From positions 1 to 64,000 of the IMG/VR virus record IMGVR_UViG_3300018962_000001: 64,000 nt of DNA, one strand, 5' to 3'. This DNA is from a virus. Position numbers and translations under genes: made by a program. This document shows positions 7,662 through 15,701 of the stretch, piece after piece. Numbering within the stretch: the first letter of the stretch is position 1; each line of letters opens with the position of its first letter. The notes below the pieces were generated by a model, which did not search any database, was not told the origin of the DNA, and worked only from the letters and a program-made list of their open reading frames with translations.

Positions 7662-7937
7662 TTAACTCGCTGCGCGTTGATCGGCCCGGCGCGGCTGGGA
7701 GTCACGGAGGATCTGCAAGCGCTGCTGCGTGCGCGCCGCCTGAACTTCCGCAACCTGCGTTTGCAGGTCCTGAAGGATCGACACCAGATCATCCGTATCA
7801 ACCACCGCCGTTGAGGCGGGACACCGAATTTCGGTGCGACCATCCTCGCGCATCAACACTTCCACTTTTCCAACCCCGCGAGACGACGGGTAGGTCGCCT
7901 CAAGCACCGCTCCATGTGCTGCAAACTGGTCCGCCAT
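7662..7937 (-). CDS. hypothetical 91-aa protein B
   Basis: 91 aa with a C-terminal heptad-rich helix (LVSILQDLQTQVAEVQ), probably a coiled coil that oligomerises. ATG 7937 follows GCAAGGAGTGACGCT. It has its own promoter (7979-8008) and a strong hairpin after the stop. No sequence similarity to the 91-aa neighbour was seen. Confidence 0.8.
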   Translation of the reverse strand: MADQFAAHGAVLEATYPSSRGVGKVEVLMREDGRTEIRCPASTAVVDTDDLVSILQDLQTQVAEVQAARTQQRLQILRDSQPRRADQRAAS

Positions 7938-7978
7938 AGCGTCACTCCTTGCACAGATCAAGTAGAACAGATGTGCGT

Positions 7979-8008
7979 ATTGTAGCACACCGTCAGTCAT
8001 CTGATCAA
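7979..8008 (-). promoter_or_regulatory. promoter for the 91-aa gene pair
   Basis: TTGATC (8008-8003), 18-bp spacer, TACAAT (7984-7979). The TGA stop of the peptidase gene (8007-8005) lies inside the -35 hexamer, as at the early promoters. Confidence 0.6.
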
Positions 8009-8931
8009 CCGATTCGGATACTCGGCGGCGGCTCGCGATAGGCAGCTTCGTACGCATCGGCATCGGTGCGGCTCGTTGCCACGCGACGGCCTGGACGCGG
8101 CAACTCGATCGCGGTGAGCGCTTCGCCCCAGCGATCTTGGGCCAGCAGCGGATTGAGAGCGGACGCCGCCATTTTGAATCGCCCACCCGCTCCCTTGCCA
8201 CGCTGCACACTGTTGCCATGAAATCCCCAGGAATCATCGCCCCAGCTATTCGTGCCAAACAGGATCGGCTCGGAATCAGTTCCGACTTTCCCAAGATCAA
8301 CCCCATCTAAACACACGCAGTGCCCACCGACCACCCGCCCCGTCGCATGCAGGAATCCTTCGGCGTCCGTTTCGAGCATCCCCTCGTACCAATCCACGCC
8401 GATAACGACGCAGCCGAGGCCACCAAGCAGATGGTCGATCACCGGCTGAATCTCCCAGGCCCAAGTATACTCGCCAACCAGGGGGATCGGCTCCTGGTGG
8501 CGTGGGGGAATAGCCCGCAGCACCTTCTGGCAGGCTTTCGCCGCTGCCAGCACCGACGTACCGAAATGCAGGTCACCCGCATCATTTTGCGGCCACACAT
8601 CATGTTTACACGACTCGGTATAGATAGCATAGGGATCTGGCCCGGTGGGGGTAAAGGCATACCATCGCCCGGTGCCCAGCATGAACGGGCCACAATCGAG
8701 CTTCCACCGCATCCCATGCCCAACGCAGGTCCCGCCGCGCTGGGTATAGGCGCGTGGAGGGCGTTGATAGTGACGACGACGGACGGCAAAGCGGGGGCGC
8801 TCCGTGCCAAAGGCTGCCGCAATCCGTCGCCGCATCGGAAACTGCTCCGATGCGGGATCGAATTCACGGACGCGCCCGAAGCGATCGACGAACTGCGGAT
8901 CAATCTGATAGGGCGCTGGCCGATCGGTCAT
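8005..8931 (-). CDS. papain-like (C1 family) cysteine peptidase
   Basis: 308 aa. Catalytic signature in the order expected for papain: Gln64 and Cys69 in QRGGTCVGHG, His204 in VGGHCVCLDG, and Asn228 in GTNSWG, followed by GDDSWGFHG as in papain GTxWGxxGYF. No signal peptide or clear propeptide beyond about 60 N-terminal residues. It overlaps the next gene by 4 bp inside the late block, so processing of virion proteins or an injected host-targeted protease are both possible. Confidence 0.88.
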   Translation of the reverse strand: MTDRPAPYQIDPQFVDRFGRVREFDPASEQFPMRRRIAAAFGTERPRFAVRRRHYQRPPRAYTQRGGTCVGHGMRWKLDCGPFMLGTGRWYAFTPTGPDPYAIYTESCKHDVWPQNDAGDLHFGTSVLAAAKACQKVLRAIPPRHQEPIPLVGEYTWAWEIQPVIDHLLGGLGCVVIGVDWYEGMLETDAEGFLHATGRVVGGHCVCLDGVDLGKVGTDSEPILFGTNSWGDDSWGFHGNSVQRGKGAGGRFKMAASALNPLLAQDRWGEALTAIELPRPGRRVATSRTDADAYEAAYREPPPSIRIG

Positions 8932-9116
8932 CGTCGCCTCCCACCACTCGTCGGAGGTTTCACGGGTCGGGTATGGGACGGCTCCACGCCCGGATCGGGC
9001 CGGGTATTCCCGACACTATGGGGCGTTCGTGGTTCCTGTGGGCCGCGTTCGGCATTGCGCGGGGGAGTGCCACGGGGGGTCGGCACGCGCTGATTCGGAT
9101 TTTGTTGCTTTGCCAT
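8928..9116 (-). CDS. small Pro/Arg-rich disordered protein
   Basis: 62 aa from ATG 9116 (MAKQQNPNQR), rich in Pro, Arg, Thr and Gly, predicted disordered. Its end overlaps the start of the peptidase gene by 4 bp. Possibly an inhibitor or chaperone of that peptidase, by position only. Confidence 0.65.
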   Translation of the reverse strand: MAKQQNPNQRVPTPRGTPPRNAERGPQEPRTPHSVGNTRPDPGVEPSHTRPVKPPTSGGRRR

Positions 9117-9153
9117 TGCATCCTCCCTCGGTAGGTAGAGATAGCATACCATG

Positions 9154-9624
9154 CTACAGGTCCAATGCGGTCAGGATCATGCGCGCGGGATCGTCCCGGA
9201 GATCCGATCCTGCCACCCGAACGACGCGATAGCCGTGGGATTCGAGATCGGCATCGCGCTGCTGATCGCGCCGCCGCTGGGTCAGCTGATGATGCTGCGA
9301 CCCATCGATCTCCAGGACCACCCGCCCCACCAGAAAATCAACACGGTAGGGACCAACTTGCGCCTGCCAGCGATAGGCGATCCCCGAACTGTTCAGCACT
9401 GCCGCTGTTAAGACTTCCCCGTGCGAAATCTTGCCGCGCGGATAGCCCTGCTGCCGCTGCTGTGCCGCGAGCTGCTGCCGGGCCGCGCGAATCACCAGCG
9501 CGCGGAGCGCCGTGCTGGACCATCCCCGCCGGATCTGATTCGCCATGCGCGTGACATCCTGGGCCGTCAGCGACCGACCACGATGTTTCCCGCAGCGGCA
9601 GTCAGGAGCGCAGTGCTGCGACAT
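9154..9624 (-). CDS. DUF559/Vsr-like endonuclease with N-terminal zinc knuckle
   Basis: 156 aa. The core is like DUF559 PD-(D/E)xK nucleases: E70 in SHGE, D96 in RVDFLV, E105 and D107 in VLEIDGSQHH, then a Gly-Tyr-x-Val-x-Arg strand (HGYRVVRV). An N-terminal CxxxCxC...H cluster (residues 5-14, CRCGKH) resembles NUMOD-type DNA-binding knuckles of homing nucleases. Start ATG 9624 overlaps the previous gene by 23 bp. It may be a free-standing mobile nuclease or part of DNA processing. Confidence 0.8.
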   Translation of the reverse strand: MSQHCAPDCRCGKHRGRSLTAQDVTRMANQIRRGWSSTALRALVIRAARQQLAAQQRQQGYPRGKISHGEVLTAAVLNSSGIAYRWQAQVGPYRVDFLVGRVVLEIDGSQHHQLTQRRRDQQRDADLESHGYRVVRVAGSDLRDDPARMILTALDL

Positions 9625-10129
9625 AGGCTGCAATCTCCGATTCCAGACGCTCCATCCCTGGCATAATCCCGCGTCGGAGATACAGGCGCATCCCTGGGAT
9701 AACCACCGGATCGTTTTCCGGCAGCAGCGGAATCCACTGGTCCGGCGGCGGCGGCGCAGAGTCAGGATGCACCTGGAGATAGGTTTCCACGAGAACACAG
9801 ATCGATAACAGGGAAAGATGAGGGACCTGCGTATGGATCTGCTCAGCGACCACGGGAATCCAGCCGTCGCTTCCAATCGGGGTCTGGAGGAGCCGCTCGT
9901 GCAGCGCCTGCATCTCCTGCATCAGCGCGTCGGGGGTCGTTGGGAGCATCATTGTTGTGCCTTTCACTAGCGGGTGCCAGCCGTCCTCGCCGACCCACCC
10001 GGCACAGGGGACGGACTGCCCATTGAACGTATCACCGGCCACCAGAAAGACCGGCAGGTGCTCACTCGGCGGAAGGGTCCAATGCATCACTGCCCAAGCA
10101 AGCTCGTCGTCGTCGGGACGATCACGCAT
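9602..10129 (-). CDS. hypothetical protein
   Basis: 175 aa, unknown. A proline run near residues 125-129 comes from a CGG tract at 9743-9758. The C-terminus is helical (RLESEIAAYVAAL). ATG 10129 follows GCGGAGTAACCT. Position suggests a virion-associated protein; no family seen. Confidence 0.75.
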   Translation of the reverse strand: MRDRPDDDELAWAVMHWTLPPSEHLPVFLVAGDTFNGQSVPCAGWVGEDGWHPLVKGTTMMLPTTPDALMQEMQALHERLLQTPIGSDGWIPVVAEQIHTQVPHLSLLSICVLVETYLQVHPDSAPPPPDQWIPLLPENDPVVIPGMRLYLRRGIMPGMERLESEIAAYVAALRS

Positions 10130-10132
10130 AGG

Positions 10133-11731
10133 TTACTCCGCAGCACCCTGCGCCGCCAGGCGCACCAGAATCTGTAACGGCCAGTGATCATCCACCATCG
10201 CCGTCTGTATCCAGACCGTTGATCCTGCCGCCCACGGATGCGTCGGCTCCAGGAGCACGGTCCAGTTCGAGGGTGGCGTGGTGTCCTGGACCTGAATGGC
10301 CTGCGAAAGAAGCTGCTGGAGAGTCGAGCTGCTAGGGGGATAGATCAACTGGGAGCGGACGAGGCGGGTCAGGAGTGGAAGAAACTGATCGGTTCCCGCG
10401 GGATGGCGGCGCAGTTGGGCGTCGAAATCCGCCACATTCGTCGCGAGGGACTCCTGAATACGATCGATAGTCTGACGTTCCAGGTGCCGCTGCATCGTGC
10501 GGTGGGTGTTCGCAATCGTGTGCTGGGTCCCCGCAAACGCCGATTGCCGAATTCGGACCTCCTTGCCTGCCGGAATCCAAGGGCTGCCCTCCGCGTCAAA
10601 CACCAGCCACGGATCGTTGGGATCGTCCGATGGCTCGATTTTGGCCGACACCCTGTACGGAGGCCGTTGAATCGTGGCAAACCCATACACCTGGCGAATC
10701 GTCTGCTCCTCGGCCCGCAGAATCGCCTTCTCAACTTCTTGCGCAACCTGCCGATCGCGGGCCGCATCCTCCTCGGTCCACTGCCGGAGGATATTGAAAT
10801 ACTCGGCTGATCCGGACGTGACTCCGGCGAGCTGCGCCTGGCGGTCCCGCACGCGGTCCAGGGCGATCCGCGCCCCGGAGGGATCGGCGGTGATTCGCAC
10901 CGCCGGTTGCGAGACGGTCTGCCCACCCCAGCGTTGCAATGGCCCTTTGCCGAGATTGGGGATCTCACTCGGCCCAGCAGGTAATGGGTTTGGAACAGTC
11001 CAGTGCCCCATACGCAGTGCTGCCCGTGTAATCGGCCCTGGAGCCGGGGGGGACTCATCGGGAAACGTATCAAGAATGAGCTGATGCAGGATCTGGATCG
11101 TATCCGCGATGACCAGGCGGGCGACCGGGCTATCCACACTCAACTTCGCATAGAAGCGCCCCGATCCATCGCCCTGATACCCAAACCGCAGGCCCAAGGG
11201 AAGATCAGGCAACCGACCTTCCAGATCTTTGGGCCGATCAACCACCGGGCCAAGATACGCAGTCGCAGGCTCCTCGCCGCCCGGCTGCCCCCCAGGGGAG
11301 CGAGACCACACTTCATTCTGAAATCCAATCCAGGTGGTATCGGTTCGGGCGAGGGCCGCGCGCTGGGCAATCGCGGTTGGGGCATCAACCAGGGCACGGG
11401 CGTTCATCGGATGGGTCGGATCGGGGGACACGTGCTTAACCGAAGCGGGAGCGACCTCCCACACGAGATCCTCACCAACGATTCGATACGTCAGCGGTGG
11501 AGAGGTCGCTTCAATGGCACTCCACCCCTCGCTCGTATCATCGACCGTCACGATACGCGCGGCAGGAACGAACGGAGCCAGGACATAGGGCACCGCTTGC
11601 GCATCCGGGCCAAAGATGATGGCCCGTGGTCCATCGTCGTGCTCGTTATACCCAATATACGGGTGCTGTCCGCTACAGATCCGGCACGTCCGGCGGGCAT
11701 TATTCCGAATGCGGTAAAAGGATTCTGCCAT
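10133..11731 (-). CDS. large hypothetical late protein with N-terminal zinc-ribbon-like start
   Basis: 532 aa, the largest unknown of the late block. Starts with RRTCRICSGQHP, a CxxC that may pair with other residues to bind metal. The middle has long helical charged stretches (residues about 300-350), and the C-terminal third alternates helices and strands. No signal peptide, ATPase or glycosidase motif was seen. ATG 11731 follows GAGAGGAGGGTCCG. A virion structural role is plausible but unproven. Confidence 0.8.
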   Translation of the reverse strand: MAESFYRIRNNARRTCRICSGQHPYIGYNEHDDGPRAIIFGPDAQAVPYVLAPFVPAARIVTVDDTSEGWSAIEATSPPLTYRIVGEDLVWEVAPASVKHVSPDPTHPMNARALVDAPTAIAQRAALARTDTTWIGFQNEVWSRSPGGQPGGEEPATAYLGPVVDRPKDLEGRLPDLPLGLRFGYQGDGSGRFYAKLSVDSPVARLVIADTIQILHQLILDTFPDESPPAPGPITRAALRMGHWTVPNPLPAGPSEIPNLGKGPLQRWGGQTVSQPAVRITADPSGARIALDRVRDRQAQLAGVTSGSAEYFNILRQWTEEDAARDRQVAQEVEKAILRAEEQTIRQVYGFATIQRPPYRVSAKIEPSDDPNDPWLVFDAEGSPWIPAGKEVRIRQSAFAGTQHTIANTHRTMQRHLERQTIDRIQESLATNVADFDAQLRRHPAGTDQFLPLLTRLVRSQLIYPPSSSTLQQLLSQAIQVQDTTPPSNWTVLLEPTHPWAAGSTVWIQTAMVDDHWPLQILVRLAAQGAAE

Positions 11732-11746
11732 CGGACCCTCCTCTCG

Positions 11747-12079
11747 TTAAGCCGTCAGCGGCGTGGGGCGATCATCGGAAATGCCGTCAGGAAAAACCAT
11801 CTCGGCAACCTGGACCTGAAAGCGATTCATCGGTTGCGCATGCGGTCCCAGGGACGAATAACCTGCGGCAACGGCCATTGCCTGCCCAAGAAACCACCCG
11901 ATCTGGTGGAGATTACCGCGAAGGATCGTAATGCAAAATCGACGATCCAGCACCAGCTCGATCGCGGCAGAGTCTGCCTGATCCTGGGGATTGACAGGGT
12001 GGGCAGTCAGATACGGCACCCGATACCCATCCACAACCACATCATAGCCATCGGGTCGCGGGCCAATCAACTCAACCAT
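11747..12079 (-). CDS. hypothetical protein
   Basis: 110 aa, unknown, mixed alpha/beta. ATG 12079 follows GGAAGGACGAACCT and overlaps the upstream gene by 8 bp. Member of the 13327-9154 late operon. Confidence 0.75.
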   Translation of the reverse strand: MVELIGPRPDGYDVVVDGYRVPYLTAHPVNPQDQADSAAIELVLDRRFCITILRGNLHQIGWFLGQAMAVAAGYSSLGPHAQPMNRFQVQVAEMVFPDGISDDRPTPLTA

Positions 12080-12704
12080 AGGTTCGTCCTTCCAGATCGT
12101 CGGTCAGGACTCCGGCCTGAAGAAATCCATGATACCGCTCGGTTAAGATACTCGGCTGGGCGGTGATCATCGGTGGGGTGCCTGATCGGGTCCACCCCGG
12201 ATCACCCGTGCGCGAGCTTGGCCCGTCAATGCTCCAGTCACGACCATCCGGCAAGCGAACCGTTAAACTCCGCCCATCGCTGCCCCGCCAGAACGACAGC
12301 CAGGGAGCATCCCACATCGCTCCTGGCGGGGCAGCGGGAGTCCCGTCCGGCGGTGCCTGAAAACGCAGGACATACCGACTCCCCGGAACGATCAAACATC
12401 CTGGGACAGTGGTGGTTACCACGAAGATCTGCTCGTGCCGGACCTGCCACTCGTCGTCGTCGGTAAAGACCACCCCACAGGCATCGCAGCTGGTGGGCCA
12501 GCGGGGATCATCATGCGGCCAGAGATCCCCGCTGGTTTGGATCAGGCCGGATGCATTGCGCGCCGCCCCGGCGTCGTCGATCCGTCGCTGGGCCTCATGT
12601 CCAGCCGATCCCACCGCACAGGGACGCTTCGATCCATACGTGAACCGCCGAAGCCATCGTTCGACCTGATCACCGGGTTCAAGCCAAAAACAGGGCGTTG
12701 GCAT
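12072..12704 (-). CDS. hypothetical protein with CxxC
   Basis: 210 aa from ATG 12704 (MPTPCFW), which follows GCGGAGGAAGC. CDAC near residue 73-76 could be half of a zinc site. The second half is rich in Trp, Pro and Gly beta segments. A longer ORF from 12830 runs antiparallel to the upstream gene and is rejected. Confidence 0.75.
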   Translation of the reverse strand: MPTPCFWLEPGDQVERWLRRFTYGSKRPCAVGSAGHEAQRRIDDAGAARNASGLIQTSGDLWPHDDPRWPTSCDACGVVFTDDDEWQVRHEQIFVVTTTVPGCLIVPGSRYVLRFQAPPDGTPAAPPGAMWDAPWLSFWRGSDGRSLTVRLPDGRDWSIDGPSSRTGDPGWTRSGTPPMITAQPSILTERYHGFLQAGVLTDDLEGRTYG

Positions 12705-12715
12705 GCTTCCTCCGC

Positions 12716-13327
12716 TCACGCATCGTGCGCAAGATACAACGCATCTTGAATCGTGACCCGCTGCCATCCGGCGGCGGCGGCGGCTTCCAAACAGCGCACC
12801 CGCAGCCGCGTATCGGGAACGGTTAAACACAGCGCCGCTTCGGGAATGACGCGCGCGATCAGGCGGCTCCGCTCATAATCATCCGGCGTGCGCACGGTTA
12901 CCTGAATACTCCCCCGCGATGGACCATGTGCCAGCATGGCACGGACGGCCTGCGCCTGATCGATCACGCTGCCGGTCGTCCGTGGCACTGTGACCACTAA
13001 ATAGTCAAGCAGCCGGTGCCACGATTCGGAAGGAACCGGCGGCGATTCGAGGACCACCTGATCCTCGCGCTCATGGACGGCCTGGATAAACAAACGGATC
13101 GCACTTGGCTGATCCGTTTGGTTGTCGAGGAGCCGGATCAGCGTGGGGCCAGGCGCACGCGACCGCACCGATCGGAGGATCTCGCCGGGCAGGCAGGCGC
13201 TCCCGATCGACTTCGCAAGCCGAACCGTCACACAGACTCGGCCCTGAAGCACGCCGTGCGGCACGAGCATCGGCCCGTTGATTCCAGATACCGCGAGCGG
13301 TATCCCTGGCGGGGCATTCATAATCAT
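12716..13327 (-). CDS. hypothetical protein, possible leaderless mRNA
   Basis: About 203 aa, unknown. Three in-frame ATGs (13333, 13327, 13321) follow the -10 box at 13339-13334 directly. The expected transcript start, about 7 nt after the -10, falls on the ATG at 13327, so translation may be leaderless. No Shine-Dalgarno is visible. First gene of the leftward late operon. The C-terminal Ala run is encoded by a CGG tract at 12770-12785. Confidence 0.7.
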   Translation of the reverse strand: MIMNAPPGIPLAVSGINGPMLVPHGVLQGRVCVTVRLAKSIGSACLPGEILRSVRSRAPGPTLIRLLDNQTDQPSAIRLFIQAVHEREDQVVLESPPVPSESWHRLLDYLVVTVPRTTGSVIDQAQAVRAMLAHGPSRGSIQVTVRTPDDYERSRLIARVIPEAALCLTVPDTRLRVRCLEAAAAAGWQRVTIQDALYLAHDA

Positions 13328-13333
13328 AGCCAT

Positions 13334-13362
13334 AGTATAGCGCAAAGATTCGCGCATGTCAC
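13334..13362 (-). promoter_or_regulatory. leftward promoter of a divergent pair
   Basis: GTGACA (13362-13357), spacer starting TGCGCG and ending TGCGC, TATACT (13339-13334). It fires into the 13327-9154 operon. Its -35 is 27 bp from the rightward -35 at 13390. Confidence 0.8.
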
Positions 13363-13389
13363 CTGGCGCAACAACCTTGCTCCATCCCC

Positions 13390-13418
13390 TTGACGTGCGC
13401 GCATAGTTGCGCTATACT
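13390..13418 (+). promoter_or_regulatory. rightward promoter of a divergent pair
   Basis: CCCC then TTGACG (13390-13395), 17-bp spacer with TGCGC at both ends, TATACT (13413-13418). Heads the 13444-15334 cassette. Confidence 0.9.
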
Positions 13419-13443
13419 GGCACGGCAAAGGAAGGATAGGGGC

Positions 13444-13722
13444 ATGGGTACGCACGACGGTGTTCACCGCGGCATGATCGTCTTCAAATGGCACGACACC
13501 CGCGCCTTCGGCATGACCCAAATGTACGCCGAGGTGATCCGGGTCAATCGAGTCACCGTGACCGTTGAATGGCTCCGATCTGGGATACGGCAGCGCCTGC
13601 CGTTTGGCGACCTGCATCCTACGCATCCCGACGAACGGGCCGATATTCTGGCCGCTGAGGATCGGCGCATGCAGGTGATTGATCGGAACCCCTATGCCTA
13701 TGTGGAGATCGAAGATGCCTGA
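13444..13722 (+). CDS. hypothetical protein
   Basis: 92 aa, small beta-rich protein with VIRVNRVTVTVEW, which looks like an SH3- or KOW-like barrel. ATG 13444 follows AAGGATAGGGGC, 26 nt after the -10. A related pattern (EVLRVNRKRLRIRV) occurs in the protein at 15701-16000, so the two may be diverged paralogs. Confidence 0.8.
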   Translation: MGTHDGVHRGMIVFKWHDTRAFGMTQMYAEVIRVNRVTVTVEWLRSGIRQRLPFGDLHPTHPDERADILAAEDRRMQVIDRNPYAYVEIEDA

Positions 13723-14146
13723 ACCATTGAAGGTCCACTACAGCGATTGTGATTCCATTCGTGGCGTCGGGCGCTGTAATTGTGGCGTACTCTGCCACGG
13801 GCGGGACTGTGACTGCTGCCCGATCCCCGAATCAGTCCCGGAAGGGACCGAGCACCCGGTGGAGCGCCCGATCGGTGAAACGTTCCTGGTTACGTTGCAG
13901 CGCGAGTGGGTTGTGCTGGACGGGACAACGCCCCCTGGACGGCGCGGCCATGCAACCATTCCTGCCGGAACGCATCGGATGGAGCGCATTCGACAACCCG
14001 GTGGGAAGGCGTATTGGTTGGTGCTGGAAGGCACGCTGACCGGCATGAGCGAAGGGGCCTGGCGGCAATGGGGCATGGATGACACGTGGGACCGGACTGA
14101 TCCCGCCTTTGTGCAGATTGATCCGCTCTCCCCGGAGGACGCATGA
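13715..14146 (+). CDS. Cys-rich N-terminus, hypothetical protein
   Basis: 143 aa. The N-terminal 40 residues carry eight Cys, including CNCGVLC and CDCCP, probably a metal cluster. The rest is beta-rich (FLVTLQREWVVLDG). Start ATG 13715 overlaps the previous gene by 8 bp. Confidence 0.75.
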   Translation: MPEPLKVHYSDCDSIRGVGRCNCGVLCHGRDCDCCPIPESVPEGTEHPVERPIGETFLVTLQREWVVLDGTTPPGRRGHATIPAGTHRMERIRQPGGKAYWLVLEGTLTGMSEGAWRQWGMDDTWDRTDPAFVQIDPLSPEDA

Positions 14147-14850
14147 CCACATTTGATGATCTGGTGGAACGGCTGCGCCTCGCGCTGAATGAGGCCGATC
14201 AGTCCTTTAGCTGGAATCAGGACCCACGCTACCGGTCTAGCACCGTTGGTGTGCTCACCGATCGCGGAGGGGCGAGCCTCTTGATCCGTGCCGAAGGAAC
14301 GGGCGACGATCCACAAGCGCTGGTGGTGATCGGACGCTATAGCGACGCAGAGCGCCAGTTCCTCCAGCCGGACGAATATGACTTGGCGGCGGTTTCGGTG
14401 AGCGACCGCGCCCGGTCGCGACCGCACGGGTTTGCTCAGGCCATTCTCAGGCATCTCCTGCCGGTGTATCAGCCGCTGCTCGCTACTGTCAAGCTCCGCA
14501 TGCAGAACCAGAGCCAGGCCGGGGCAGGGAATGAGACTCCCCTGCCTAAGCATAAGCACGAATCCCCGACGCAGCTTGTTGCGCGCACCAGCTATGCGTA
14601 CGGACGATCCAACGGCTGGAGTCATGAAGACTCCCTCCGCGTGACAATCCGCGAGATTCGAGACCAAACCGCCTTGTCGCTCGACGACGCCCACAGGGTC
14701 GCGCTCATGACAGCGATTGACTGGATCGACGATCAGGATCGCCAGCTCCACGCGCTGCGATCCTCCTGCGTGGAAGCACTGATCACCCTACGTCGAGCCA
14801 GCCTGTCCATCCCGGCGGAATCCCCAGAACAACAAGAAGGAGAATCCTGA
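14143..14850 (+). CDS. hypothetical protein
   Basis: 235 aa, unknown. It may have two domains: an N-terminal alpha/beta region (residues 1-110) and a C-terminal helical region from about 145. Linked to neighbours by an ATGA overlap upstream and a TGATG junction downstream. Confidence 0.8.
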   Translation: MTTFDDLVERLRLALNEADQSFSWNQDPRYRSSTVGVLTDRGGASLLIRAEGTGDDPQALVVIGRYSDAERQFLQPDEYDLAAVSVSDRARSRPHGFAQAILRHLLPVYQPLLATVKLRMQNQSQAGAGNETPLPKHKHESPTQLVARTSYAYGRSNGWSHEDSLRVTIREIRDQTALSLDDAHRVALMTAIDWIDDQDRQLHALRSSCVEALITLRRASLSIPAESPEQQEGES

Positions 14851-15065
14851 TGACGGATCGAGTCCATGTATTGACGGTTGCGCTGAAAGAACCGATGCGT
14901 ACCGATGATGTTGAAGCCCTAGTGAATGCCATCCGGCTGTTGCACAACGTCGCCTCCGTGACGACGGAGATCGTCACCCCCGATGCCTACTGGGCCGCCG
15001 AACGGGCACGTCAAGACTTAGCGAGTCAAATCTGGGCCGTCCTGCATCCAACAATGCGGCCATGA
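14850..15065 (+). CDS. hypothetical small protein
   Basis: 71 aa with a beta-alpha-beta look: VLTVALKEP, then DDVEALVNAIRLL, then VASVTTEIV. This resembles a ferredoxin-like half, as in ACT or RRM folds. ATG 14850 follows AAGAAGGAGAATCCTG and shares a base with the upstream stop. Confidence 0.75.
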   Translation: MTDRVHVLTVALKEPMRTDDVEALVNAIRLLHNVASVTTEIVTPDAYWAAERARQDLASQIWAVLHPTMRP

Positions 15066-15334
15066 CGTTTCGGGTTCCTCGGTGGGTATCCTGGCTCCTG
15101 GTTATCTGGGCGGCGATCTACACCATCAGCGTGTGTCCGATGGCCGCCTTCTGGATCGCGCTGGCCTGGCTGAGCTTTTGGACGCTGATCCTCGACTTCC
15201 CCCCCAACCCGTCACCACCCCTTGACGTATGCGCCAAACTGCGCTATACTCTGAGCATGACGAACCGGCGATCCCGCCGAGCGAGAAAGGATACGACACA
15301 TGGCTCAGATGACCGTCCGGGGGCAGAGCTTTGA
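15062..15334 (+). CDS. small membrane protein
   Basis: 90 aa. Two adjacent hydrophobic segments (about residues 9-27 and 29-45) followed by a basic soluble tail. The 3-prime half is crossed by the next promoter (15222-15250) and overlaps the next gene by 35 bp. Confidence 0.7.
   Translation: MTFRVPRWVSWLLVIWAAIYTISVCPMAAFWIALAWLSFWTLILDFPPNPSPPLDVCAKLRYTLSMTNRRSRRARKDTTHGSDDRPGAEL
15222..15250 (+). promoter_or_regulatory. promoter, phage family
   Basis: CCCC then TTGACG, spacer TATGCGC-N5-TGCGC, TATACT (15245-15250). It lies inside the 3-prime part of the 15062-15334 gene and heads the 15300-18736 cassette. Confidence 0.9.
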
Positions 15335-15701
15335 AGCGGTGAGCGCCCAATGGGCCGGGATGACCGCCCACGCGCAAGCACGCTACGAGCGGCAGGCCCG
15401 GTTTGATCGCGAGATCGTTCCCCTGTGGGACTCGCTCACAGACGGCGAGCGCCGCGCCCACGATCTGTTTGCCGCCCAACGACGACGCGCCGAGATCTAC
15501 GGCTGGCACGAGGAACGCCGATGGGACGATGCGATTCAGGCGGCGGATCGGGCCGATATGGACCGGGCCATGCACTATAAGCTATTTCAACGCGATCAGG
15601 TTCCGCATACCAATGTCTGTCCACTCCACGCGGAGCACTACGACGGCGAGGACTTCGGTCCCTGTCCCATGTGTCTGCGGGGCATGGGAAGGGAACAGTA
15701 A
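15300..15701 (+). CDS. hypothetical protein with C-terminal zinc site
   Basis: 133 aa. Helical, Arg-rich body. The C-terminus has CPLH, HYDGEDFGPCPMC, a likely zinc-binding set. ATG 15300 follows AAAGGATACGACAC. First gene of its cassette. Confidence 0.8.
   Translation: MAQMTVRGQSFEAVSAQWAGMTAHAQARYERQARFDREIVPLWDSLTDGERRAHDLFAAQRRRAEIYGWHEERRWDDAIQAADRADMDRAMHYKLFQRDQVPHTNVCPLHAEHYDGEDFGPCPMCLRGMGREQ

Noticed and set aside
9143-9148. Leftward -10-like TATGCT upstream of the 9116 gene
   Set aside because: No acceptable -35 at 16-18 bp, and the gene is tightly packed in the late operon.
11003-12166. 387-aa plus-strand open frame over the late block
   Set aside because: Runs antisense to two well-spaced minus-strand genes with good ribosome-binding sites; composition is Arg/Ile/Pro-skewed and it has no start signal.
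13390-13443. Upstream in-frame start codons inside promoters (also at 22022, 24749, 26847, 60753, 62953)
   Set aside because: These codons fall in the -35 or spacer, before the transcript start. The starts with Shine-Dalgarno sequences downstream are used instead.
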